NCBI RefSeq assembly: GCF_031344055.1
Contig: NZ_JADBEN010000003.1
Strand: one strand, 5' to 3'
Source of the DNA: Methylobacillus flagellatus_A
Lineage (GTDB): Bacteria; Pseudomonadota; Gammaproteobacteria; Burkholderiales; Methylophilaceae
DNA length: 64,000 nucleotides
Both the position numbers and the translations under genes were made by a program. Below, piece after piece: positions 28,409 to 36,348 of this stretch. Positions within the stretch are counted from its first letter, which is position 1, and the number at the start of each line of letters is the position of its first letter. Below the pieces are notes generated by a model. The model did no database searches and was not told the origin of the DNA. It saw only the letters and a list, made by a program, of their open reading frames with translations.

Positions 28409-29425
28409 ATGTTAATTCGTGCTTTTGTGTTGCCCGCAATCGCGGCAACCGCTTTGTTCAGTGCCAGCGTCCATGCTGCACTTGATGCCAACCAAACCTT
28501 CCAACAATTCAATGCTGTCGTGCTTGGCAATATCGATTCCACCTCCCATTTGCATGGCCGCGCCTGGGTAGGCGGCAATGTAACGGGAGGTGAATATGTG
28601 CATCGTCCACTTCCTGCTTCTGACTATGCAGGCCTCACAGTACAGGGCAATATCGCCAATGCAAAAGTACTCGCACAAGGTGCCGTGATTAACGGCAATT
28701 CGGCGAACACTAATGTGGATGGAGGCAGTACAGCCATTCTTGGCAATGCAGCTAATGGATACCTGAATGGCCCAGCCTATGTTGCGGGTACTGCTAGCAA
28801 CATCAATTTCAATGGCGGCCAATTAGCGACTCCCAACTCGCAACTGAATACCAATATTGCTGCTGCAAGCTCCACCGACTTTTACAGCGTGCTCAGCAAC
28901 GCCTCTGACAGCCTGAAGTCATTGGACGACAACAGCAGCGTCGCCTGGACTTCGCAGAAGGCCACCTTCACCGCCACGGCGGACAGCACCGGCCTGGCGG
29001 TTTTCAACCTGAGCGACGCAGACGCATTGGCTATTTTCGGCCTGGGCGAATTCGACTTCATCCTGAATGGCGCCACCACGGTAGTCATCAATTCCGGCTT
29101 GAAGGACATCGATATTTCCGCCAACTTCCTCGGCGGCTCGGCACAACAGATTGCCAGCAATGTCATCTGGAACTTCTACAATGCCGAGACTGTGGATCTG
29201 GGACGCCAGTTTGGAGGCTCCATCCTGGCGGTTGATGCCACCCTGACCAACTGGGCGGATATCGAAGGCAATGTATACGTCAACAACCTGGTCCAACGCG
29301 GCCAGATCCATCAATATGCGTTCACTGGCGACATTCCGGTAACTGCGGTACCGGAACCTTCCAGCTACGCCATGTTCCTGCTGGGCCTGGGATTGCTGGG
29401 TTTTGCCGCACGCCGCCGCGCATAA
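28409..29425 (+). CDS. PEP-CTERM sorted, choice-of-anchor A family surface protein
   Basis: 338 residues. Signal peptide about 1-24 (ending ASVHA). The body starts with a choice-of-anchor A type sequence (FNAVVLGNIDSTSHLHGRAW, VGGNV) and continues with Gly/Asn-rich beta repeats, then a well-formed PEP-CTERM tag: VPEPSSYAMFLLGLGLLGF followed by AARRR. The tag is cut by an exosortase, so the protein is probably exported to the surface or biofilm matrix; no exosortase gene is in the window. It is the only rightward gene between mnmG and mnmE and looks like an insertion into a conserved cluster. Ligand or role unknown. Confidence 0.88.
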   Translation: MLIRAFVLPAIAATALFSASVHAALDANQTFQQFNAVVLGNIDSTSHLHGRAWVGGNVTGGEYVHRPLPASDYAGLTVQGNIANAKVLAQGAVINGNSANTNVDGGSTAILGNAANGYLNGPAYVAGTASNINFNGGQLATPNSQLNTNIAAASSTDFYSVLSNASDSLKSLDDNSSVAWTSQKATFTATADSTGLAVFNLSDADALAIFGLGEFDFILNGATTVVINSGLKDIDISANFLGGSAQQIASNVIWNFYNAETVDLGRQFGGSILAVDATLTNWADIEGNVYVNNLVQRGQIHQYAFTGDIPVTAVPEPSSYAMFLLGLGLLGFAARRRA

Positions 29426-29444
29426 GCAGTATTGTCTCAATAAT

Positions 29445-29472
29445 AAAAAAGCCCGGTCATCCGGGCTTTTTT
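29445..29472. terminator. Bidirectional rho-independent terminator
   Basis: AAAAAAGCCCGG, loop TCAT, CCGGGCTTTTTT. It serves the rightward PEP-CTERM gene and the leftward mnmE. Confidence 0.95.
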
Positions 29473-29481
29473 ATTGGTTGA

Positions 29482-30822
29482 TCACTTGCCGATGCAGAAG
29501 CGGCTGAATATCTCCCCAAGCAGGTCATCCGGGGTAAATTCGCCGGTAATGGTATTCAATGCGTCCTGCGCCAACCGCAACTCTTCTGCAAACAATTCCG
29601 GCTGCATGAGCAGCCCCGAGGCAGTTTCAAGATGGTCATGTACCGTATTCAAGGCCACCAGGTGCCGGCTTCTTGCCATGAACACCCCTTCGCCGCTGGG
29701 CTGCCAGCCTGCAATTTCCAGCAGGCGCTGGCGCAATAATTGCACACCAGCGCCGGTCTTGGCGGAAAGATAAATATGGGATTCGCCATCCTTGTATTCG
29801 ATTTTTGGCGTTGTCGATTCGAGGTCTATTTTGTTGTGAACCCAGATTTTGGGCAAAAACTGCGGCAATCGCTCCAGGATCGATTTTTCCACATTTCCAA
29901 TACCATGAGCTGCATCAATCAATAATAATACAACACCGGCGCTTTCTAGAGCTCGCCATGTTCGGGCGATGCCATGTTGTTCGACTTCGTCCGTCGTCTC
30001 GCGCAGACCGGCAGTATCAATGATATGCAAAGGTATACCATTGATTTGTATAGAATTTTTAATCGTGTCGCGTGTGGTGCCGGCAATCGGGGTTACAATC
30101 GCCACTTCTTCGCCCGCCAGCTGGTTCATCAGGCTGGATTTGCCGACGTTGGGCTGGCCGACCAATACGACCTGCAAACCCTCGCGCAATAAATTGCCTT
30201 GCTTGGCCTCGCGAAATACGGCATCCAATCCTGCCGCCACATTTGCCAGTTTTTCAGCGACGCGCCCCTGACTGATGAAATCGATGTCTTCCTCGGGGAA
30301 ATCCAGGCATGCCTCGACATAGAGCCGCAAATCGATCAACTGTTGCAGCAGGCCGTGAATTCTGGCAGAAAACTCACCGGACAAGGATTTGACGGCGCTG
30401 CGTGCCGCAGCTTCGGTTGCGGCATTGATCACGTCGGCCACGGCCTCGGCCTGGGCCAGATCCAGCTTGTCGTTCAAATAAGCGCGCCGTGTGAATTCCC
30501 CGGGCTCCGCCTGCCGCGCGCCCAGTGCAAGGCAACGCTTGAGCAAGATCTGCATCAGGGCCGGGCCACCATGCGCCTGCAGCTCGAGCACATCCTCGCC
30601 GGTGTAGGAGTGCGGTCCCGGGTAGTAAATGGCAATGCCCTGGTCGATCAGGGCATGGTGTTCGTCACGGAAGGCAAGATACGCGGCATGGCGCGGGGCA
30701 GGGCAGTGGCCTAGCACCGCCTCGGCGATGGATTGGCTGGAAGGGCCGGAGATACGCACCACGCCAATGCCCCCGGACCCGGGAGCAGTGGCAATGGCGG
30801 CAATGGTATCAACGACGCGCAT
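29482..30822 (-). CDS. mnmE: tRNA modification GTPase MnmE
   Basis: 446 residues. N-terminal folate-binding domain (IAAIATAPGSGGIGVVRISG), G domain with GQPNVGKSSLMN, DTAGLRET and NKID, and the C-terminal FCIGK with the conserved Cys. Partner of MnmG. Its start overlaps the yidC end. Confidence 0.97.
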   Translation of the reverse strand: MRVVDTIAAIATAPGSGGIGVVRISGPSSQSIAEAVLGHCPAPRHAAYLAFRDEHHALIDQGIAIYYPGPHSYTGEDVLELQAHGGPALMQILLKRCLALGARQAEPGEFTRRAYLNDKLDLAQAEAVADVINAATEAAARSAVKSLSGEFSARIHGLLQQLIDLRLYVEACLDFPEEDIDFISQGRVAEKLANVAAGLDAVFREAKQGNLLREGLQVVLVGQPNVGKSSLMNQLAGEEVAIVTPIAGTTRDTIKNSIQINGIPLHIIDTAGLRETTDEVEQHGIARTWRALESAGVVLLLIDAAHGIGNVEKSILERLPQFLPKIWVHNKIDLESTTPKIEYKDGESHIYLSAKTGAGVQLLRQRLLEIAGWQPSGEGVFMARSRHLVALNTVHDHLETASGLLMQPELFAEELRLAQDALNTITGEFTPDDLLGEIFSRFCIGK

Positions 30823-32464
30823 TTCCCTTCTTTTTCACCGCCGCATTGTGGATGGTGCGGTTGATCTGCCATTGCTGTGCAATGGAGAGGATGTTGTTGA
30901 CCAGCCAGTACAGCACCAAGCCGGCGGGGAAGAAGAAGAAGAACACGCTGAACACGATAGGCATGATGGTCATGACCTTGGCCTGCACCGGGTCGGCAGG
31001 CTTGGGGTTCAGCCTGGTCTGAATGATCATGGTAGCGCCCATGAGGATAGGCAGCACATAATAGGGATCGACCGCGGACAAGTCCTGTATCCACAGCATG
31101 AACGGCGCATGGCGCATTTCCACGCTGCCGAGCAATACCCAATAGAGCGCAATGAATACCGGGATCTGCACCAGGATGGGCAGGCAGCCGCCCATCGGGT
31201 TGATCTTCTCTGTCTTGTACATTTCCATCATGGCCTGGTGCAGCTTCTGCCTGTCGTCGCCGTATTGTTCCTTCAAACGCTGCAGACGAGGAGCCAGTTC
31301 GCGCATGTTGGCCATGGAACGATAGCTGGCCGCCGACAACGGGTAGAAAGCCAGCTTGATGAGGATAGTCAGCAGGATGATCGCAACGCCCCAGTTATGC
31401 ACCAGTTTCTGGATCGAAGACAGGATCCAGAACAACGGCGAGGCAATCACGGTGAGCCAGCCGTAATCCACAGTGTATTCCAGGCCGGGCGCGACGCTCT
31501 TCAGTTCACTTTGCGTCTGCGGGCCGGCATACAGGCGCGACTTTAATTCCACGGATTGGCCGGGCTCGATGTTCCCGAGGTGGCTGACGCTGCCGATCGA
31601 ATAGATGTTATCTGAGAGCTTCTTGGAGTAGAACTCGCGCGCCAGGCCGTCCTTGGGAATCCAGGCGCTGACGAAATAATGCTGCACCAAGCCGACCCAG
31701 CCGTCACTCGCGTTCTTGGAAAGGTTGGTCTTGGACATGTCGGAGAAGCTCAGCTTCTTGTACTTGTCAGCCTCGGTGTAATAAGCGCCGCCGGTGAAGG
31801 TCGGCATCATGTACGAGCCCTGGTGCGACTGGTTGTCATGCACGATCTGGTAGTACACGGAAGGATCGATCGCAGCTTCGCTGTTGTTGCGGATTTCATA
31901 GCTGACCTCAATCGCATAGCTGTCGCGGCGGAAGGTATAGATCTTGTCGACCTCCACCCCGTTATCGCCTTTCCAGGACAGGCGCACATCCAGCTTGTCA
32001 GCGCCTTGGGCAAGTTGGTAACTTGTAGATTCGCTCGTGAATGTCGCCTTGTGGGTAGGCAGGTCGTTGCCGATGAGGCCGGTCTGCGCGACATAAAGCA
32101 TAGGGGCCGACTGGTCGTCCATGAGCACGAAGTCCTTGGTCAGGTCCTCGTCGTCCTTGTGCTCGCGCAATTGCAGGCGGCGCAGGTCGCCCCCGATCGT
32201 GTCGATACTGGCCTTGTAGAGGTCGGTCTCTACATTGATGCGCTCTGCGGACTGCAGGCGGAACCCGGTTTCGACAGGAAGGCTCGCCTGGCCTGCAGCT
32301 GGCGTAGCGGATTTGGCGGCCTGGGGAACGCTGCCATCTTCGGCATGTTGGGCTGTCTGCGTCGCAGGCACGGTAGCAGGCTTTTGATCGCGCTGCCACG
32401 AATCCCATAGCATGAGGATGGAAAATGAAAAAACAACAAACAGAATCAGGCGCTTGGTATCCAT
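30809..32464 (-). CDS. yidC: Membrane protein insertase YidC
   Basis: 551 residues. N-terminal anchor (MDTKRLILFVVFSFSILMLW), a large periplasmic domain to about 340, and the conserved five-helix insertase core with KLAFYPLSAASYRSMANMRE and MGGCLPILVQIPVFIALYWV. Inserts and folds inner-membrane proteins with or without Sec; one known client is the F0 c subunit. Confidence 0.97.
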   Translation of the reverse strand: MDTKRLILFVVFSFSILMLWDSWQRDQKPATVPATQTAQHAEDGSVPQAAKSATPAAGQASLPVETGFRLQSAERINVETDLYKASIDTIGGDLRRLQLREHKDDEDLTKDFVLMDDQSAPMLYVAQTGLIGNDLPTHKATFTSESTSYQLAQGADKLDVRLSWKGDNGVEVDKIYTFRRDSYAIEVSYEIRNNSEAAIDPSVYYQIVHDNQSHQGSYMMPTFTGGAYYTEADKYKKLSFSDMSKTNLSKNASDGWVGLVQHYFVSAWIPKDGLAREFYSKKLSDNIYSIGSVSHLGNIEPGQSVELKSRLYAGPQTQSELKSVAPGLEYTVDYGWLTVIASPLFWILSSIQKLVHNWGVAIILLTILIKLAFYPLSAASYRSMANMRELAPRLQRLKEQYGDDRQKLHQAMMEMYKTEKINPMGGCLPILVQIPVFIALYWVLLGSVEMRHAPFMLWIQDLSAVDPYYVLPILMGATMIIQTRLNPKPADPVQAKVMTIMPIVFSVFFFFFPAGLVLYWLVNNILSIAQQWQINRTIHNAAVKKKGNARR

Positions 32465-32496
32465 AAATCTCTTAATCTATTTAATGGGCCACAACC

Positions 32497-32709
32497 TCAT
32501 GGCACAGGATCATGACCGCCGTCATGCCATGGGTGACACTTGGACAAACGGCGTATTGTATAAAAGGCTCCGCGCCATGCGCCATGCTTTTGTATGGCTT
32601 CGACGGCATATTGCGAGCAGGTCGGGTAAAAGCGGCACCGCTGGCCCAGCAAGGGACTCAAGGTCCATTGATATAGCCTGATCAACCCCACCATCAGCCT
32701 GGCAAGCAT
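32497..32709 (-). CDS. yidD: Membrane protein insertion efficiency factor YidD
   Basis: 70 residues with the family signature LYQWTLSPLLGQRCRFYPTC followed by SQYAVEAIQKHG. Located in the usual place between rnpA and yidC. Starts directly after the rnpA stop. Confidence 0.95.
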   Translation of the reverse strand: MLARLMVGLIRLYQWTLSPLLGQRCRFYPTCSQYAVEAIQKHGAWRGAFYTIRRLSKCHPWHDGGHDPVP

Positions 32710-33087
32710 TCAGACCGCTTCCTGCCGGCTTGCCAGCTTGCGCTGCAGCTTGGCGACCAGTTCGGCAAACTCTTGTTCGATTTCGGCAAACTGCGGCCTG
32801 CCAAACAGCACATGCGGCCTGGCGACCAGATCCAGGCCTGGTAATTGATGCTGGCTCACCCTGAACAGTTCCCGCATGACGCGTTTGATGTAATTGCGGT
32901 CCACGGCGCGGCGGGCAATTTTCTTGCCGACCACCAATCCCAGTCTTGCATAAGCCATCTCGTTATAGCGATAGTGCAGTACAAGATAACGGCCTGAAAC
33001 TCGTTTGCGGAAATTAAAAACGGATGAAAATTCATCCGTTTTTAACAATTTTGCCTGGCGCTTAAACGCATAAGTTGGCAAAACCAT
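32710..33087 (-). CDS. rnpA: Ribonuclease P protein component
   Basis: 125 residues. RNA-binding signature ARRAVDRNYIKRVMRELFR and the central LGLVVGKKI strand. Pairs with the RNase P RNA (not in this window) to mature tRNA 5' ends. Follows rpmH. Confidence 0.96.
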   Translation of the reverse strand: MVLPTYAFKRQAKLLKTDEFSSVFNFRKRVSGRYLVLHYRYNEMAYARLGLVVGKKIARRAVDRNYIKRVMRELFRVSQHQLPGLDLVARPHVLFGRPQFAEIEQEFAELVAKLQRKLASRQEAV

Positions 33088-33122
33088 GTATAGCTGAGAT
33101 CGCCTTGACGGCGAATGGCCGA

Positions 33123-33257
33123 TTAAACAGCCAGGCGAGCACGGCCCTTGGCACGGCGCGCAGCGATAACAGCGCGACCGCCACGGGTCTTCATACGCAC
33201 CAGGAAACCGTGCGTACGGGCACGGCGGATTTTAGAAGGCTGGTAAGTGCGTTTCAT
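33123..33257 (-). CDS. rpmH: 50S ribosomal protein L34
   Basis: 44 residues: MKRTYQPSKIRRARTHGFLV followed by RMKTRGGRAVIAARRAKGR and RLAV, the whole L34 sequence. GGAGAT lies upstream of the ATG. First gene of the leftward rpmH-rnpA-yidD-yidC-mnmE group and divergent from dnaA. Confidence 0.98.
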   Translation of the reverse strand: MKRTYQPSKIRRARTHGFLVRMKTRGGRAVIAARRAKGRARLAV

Positions 33258-33531
33258 GGGAATCTCCGGTTGACTTCTAGATGTTGCGAATCAAAAACGC
33301 GTAATTTAACCTGAAAACACCGCCCTATGTCAATGTTTATTTGGGAAAACCTAGCCATTGTGAAAATGATTGTGCGCTGCCTGTGGATAAGTTGTGGCAA
33401 ACAGGCTAGAATCACCTATCCGGCGATGGGGTTAAACCCGCTGAAACCGGCATCTGTTCGATAATAACAAACAGGCAGGCATCCGTCCTTACCTCATCAT
33501 TTCATTTTCACTGCGGAGTTTCGGGCAACCG
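33258..33531. promoter_or_regulatory. rpmH-dnaA divergent regulatory region with DnaA box
   Basis: Contains TGTGGATAA at 33382-33390, a perfect DnaA box (TTATCCACA on the minus strand), in line with DnaA autoregulation. Promoters for both genes should lie here; I do not assign -35/-10 elements. Confidence 0.65.
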
Positions 33532-34953
33532 ATGGAAAATTTTTGGTCACTTTGTCTCGGTCGCTTTGAAGAAGAGTTGTCAACGCAGCAATTCAACACC
33601 TGGATCAAGCCGCTGCGCTTTGAAGCGCACGAAGGCGCATTGCGCCTGCTGGCGCCCAACCGTTTCGTGCAGCAATGGGTGAAGGACCGCTTCCTGCAAA
33701 AGATCGCCGCCTTGGCCGAAGAAGCGTTCCCTACGCCCATGCAGATTGAACTGGCCCTTTACGACGCCAGCGACAAGGCGCCCGTCAGCAAAACCATCGC
33801 CAAGCCCAAGCCGGCGGCAGAGCCCGCCCCGGCAGCAAAAAAAATCGAAACTGAAATCAGCAAGGTCACGAAAACGGTCACGCCTGCCAAATCCGCCTCT
33901 GCCGCGGTCAAGAAAACCAAGCCGGCGGCGGAGAGCAACGGCCTCAACCCGGCATTCCGCTTTGACAATTTCGTCACGGGCAAGGCCAACCAATTGGCGC
34001 GCGCCGCTGCCATCCAGGTCGCGGAAAATCCGGGCACGGCCTACAACCCCTTGTTCATTTACGGCGGAGTAGGGTTGGGCAAGACCCATGTGCTGCAAGC
34101 CATCGGCAACCACTTGAAGGCGCAGCGGCCCGACGCCAAGATCCGCTATCTGCATGCCGAACGCTATGTGTCTGACGTCGTGAAAGCCTACGAGCACAAG
34201 GCTTTTGACGAGTTCAAGCGCCAATACCATTCCTTGGACCTATTGCTGATCGACGACATCCAATTCTTCGCCAAGAAAAGCCGTACCCAGGAAGAGTTTT
34301 TCTACGCCTTCAATTCGCTGATCGAGGCCAAGAAGCAAATCATCATCACCTGCGATACCTATCCCAAGGAAATCGCCGACGTCGATGAACGCCTGCGTAC
34401 ACGCTTCAGCTGGGGCCTGACCGTGGCAGTGGAACCGCCCGAGCTGGAAATGCGCGTCGCGATCCTACTCAAGAAAGCGGAAGCCGCCCGCGTCACGCTG
34501 GATGAAGACGTCGCGTTCTTTATCGCCAAACAGGTGCGCTCCAGCGTCCGGGAACTGGAAGGCGCGTTGAACCGCATCATCGCCATGGCCAACTTCACCG
34601 GGCATGCCATCGATGTCAACCTGGCCAAGGAAGCCTTGAAGGACCTGATCGCCGTGCGCGGCCGACAGATCACCATCGAGAACATCCAGAAAACCGTCGC
34701 GGACTATTACAAGATCAAGGTCGCCGAGATGTACAGCAAGAAACGCTCGCGCAACTTTGCGCGCCCGAGGCAGATCGCCATGACGCTGGCGCGCGAGCTC
34801 ACCAACCACAGCTTCCCGGAAATCGGCGAAGCTTTCGGCGGCAGGCATCACACCACGGTCATGCATGCCTGTGATGAAATCGAGCAATTGCGCCAGAACG
34901 ACCAAAACCTTGCCCGGGATATCTCGGTATTGATCCAGGTCATCCGGGACTGA
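33532..34953 (+). CDS. dnaA: Chromosomal replication initiator DnaA
   Basis: 473 residues. Domain I (FWSLCLGRFEEELSTQQFNT), a Lys/Ala/Pro-rich linker (about 85-140), AAA+ domain with FIYGGVGLGKTHVLQAIGNH and LLIDDIQFF, and DNA-binding domain IV (RPRQIAMTLARELTNHSFPE, GGRHHTTVMHAC). Opens the origin by binding DnaA boxes. Confidence 0.98.
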   Translation: MENFWSLCLGRFEEELSTQQFNTWIKPLRFEAHEGALRLLAPNRFVQQWVKDRFLQKIAALAEEAFPTPMQIELALYDASDKAPVSKTIAKPKPAAEPAPAAKKIETEISKVTKTVTPAKSASAAVKKTKPAAESNGLNPAFRFDNFVTGKANQLARAAAIQVAENPGTAYNPLFIYGGVGLGKTHVLQAIGNHLKAQRPDAKIRYLHAERYVSDVVKAYEHKAFDEFKRQYHSLDLLLIDDIQFFAKKSRTQEEFFYAFNSLIEAKKQIIITCDTYPKEIADVDERLRTRFSWGLTVAVEPPELEMRVAILLKKAEAARVTLDEDVAFFIAKQVRSSVRELEGALNRIIAMANFTGHAIDVNLAKEALKDLIAVRGRQITIENIQKTVADYYKIKVAEMYSKKRSRNFARPRQIAMTLARELTNHSFPEIGEAFGGRHHTTVMHACDEIEQLRQNDQNLARDISVLIQVIRD

Positions 34954-35192
34954 GGCGATTTAAGGATGAATGTACGCTTATGGAAAAACTGTGGGCAGAA
35001 ATGCAGTTTAAGCGCGTTTTTGAGAAAACAGTAAAATGACCAACATTCTATCCACAGCAGTCTATAAAAGTTTCAAGATAGTTTATTTTCAAACAGGTAA
35101 TTGAATTTAAATTGAAAATTAGAGTTATCAACAGAAGTTACTAGTTTTATTGTTATTATCAATTTATTTTTTATATATTAGGTTTTAAAGAT
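34954..35192. other. oriC: Probable oriC (dnaA-dnaN intergenic)
   Basis: A 239-base spacer. It holds DnaA-box-like CTATCCACA (35048-35056) and TTATCAACA (35125-35133) and a very A+T-rich tract from about 35090 to 35185 suitable as unwinding element. With the dnaA context, nearby parS sites and the change in gene direction, this is the best oriC candidate, possibly together with 33258-33531. Confidence 0.6.
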
Positions 35193-36296
35193 ATGAACAT
35201 TAAAATCAATCGCGATACGCTGCTAAAACCTCTTTCATCCGTAAGCAGTATTGTTGAAAGACGTCATACTTTGCCTATTCTTTCCAACCTGCTGTTGGAA
35301 GCCAAACAAGACAAGATCGTTCTGACCGCAACGGATCTCGAGATGCAGATTTCGCTTTCCGTGGAAACTGCCGTAGGAGGGGAGCTCTCGACCACCATCT
35401 CAGCCAAGAAGCTGCTCGACATCTGCCGCTCGCTGCCTGAAAACGCCGAGATCACCATGGCCACCCAGGACAGCCGCATCCAGGTAAAGACCGGCAAGAG
35501 CCGCTTCAATCTGCAGACATTGCCTGCCAACGACTATCCGGTGATGACCAAGACCGCCGACGCAGGCAACACCGTGATCAAGATCGGGCAGAAATCGCTG
35601 AAGCGCCTGTTCAAGCAGGTCGAGTTCGCCATGGCGCAACAAGACATTCGCTATTACCTCAACGGCTTGCTGTTCGAAGTCAACGGCAACCGCCTGAATG
35701 TCGTGGGTACGGACGGCCACAGGCTGAGTTTTACCTCCACCGAGCTGGCCAACAGCTACGAAAAACAGGAGATCATCCTGCCGCGTAAAACCGTCATTGA
35801 ATTGATAAAACTGTTGGACGAAAGCGAAGATGAAGTCACAATAGAGGTTGCCAATGGACAGGCTAATTTCGCTTTTGGCGATATCCGGTTGATTTCAAAG
35901 GTAATTGATGGAAAATTTCCTGACTACACCCGCGTGATCCCGACAGGGCACCAGAACAGTTTCACCGTGGATCGCACCATGATCCTGCTGTCCATGCAAC
36001 GCGCCTCTATCCTGTCCAACGAAAAATACCGTGGCATCCGTATGGTGCTTTCGGCCAATAGCTTGAAGCTGATCAGTACCAACAGCGAACAGGAAGAAGC
36101 AGAAGAAGAGCTCGAAATCAGTTATGGCGGTAGCGGCCTTGATATCGGCTTCAATGTCACCTACATGATTGACGTATTGAACAATTCAGATAGCGAAAGC
36201 GTGACTTTCTCATTTGCAGATGCCAACAGCAGCTGCCTGGTTACCGTGGAAAACGACAGCAGCTACAAGTATGTCGTGATGCCAATGCGTATTTAA
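35193..36296 (+). CDS. dnaN: DNA polymerase III beta sliding clamp
   Basis: 367 residues, three topologically similar clamp domains. Typical sequences are TLPILSNLLLEA, LPANDYPVM and the end YKYVVMPMRI. Confers processivity on Pol III. Confidence 0.98.
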   Translation: MNIKINRDTLLKPLSSVSSIVERRHTLPILSNLLLEAKQDKIVLTATDLEMQISLSVETAVGGELSTTISAKKLLDICRSLPENAEITMATQDSRIQVKTGKSRFNLQTLPANDYPVMTKTADAGNTVIKIGQKSLKRLFKQVEFAMAQQDIRYYLNGLLFEVNGNRLNVVGTDGHRLSFTSTELANSYEKQEIILPRKTVIELIKLLDESEDEVTIEVANGQANFAFGDIRLISKVIDGKFPDYTRVIPTGHQNSFTVDRTMILLSMQRASILSNEKYRGIRMVLSANSLKLISTNSEQEEAEEELEISYGGSGLDIGFNVTYMIDVLNNSDSESVTFSFADANSSCLVTVENDSSYKYVVMPMRI

Positions 36297-36323
36297 CTGA
36301 TTGAATATTCAATAATAACCGAT

Positions 36324-36339
36324 TGTTTCACGTGAAACC
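36324..36339. promoter_or_regulatory. parS: parS site 3
   Basis: TGTTTCACGTGAAACC, 15 of 16 bases of canonical parS, between dnaN and gyrB, 8.1 kb from the first pair. Confidence 0.85.
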
Positions 36340-36348
36340 CACAGGACT

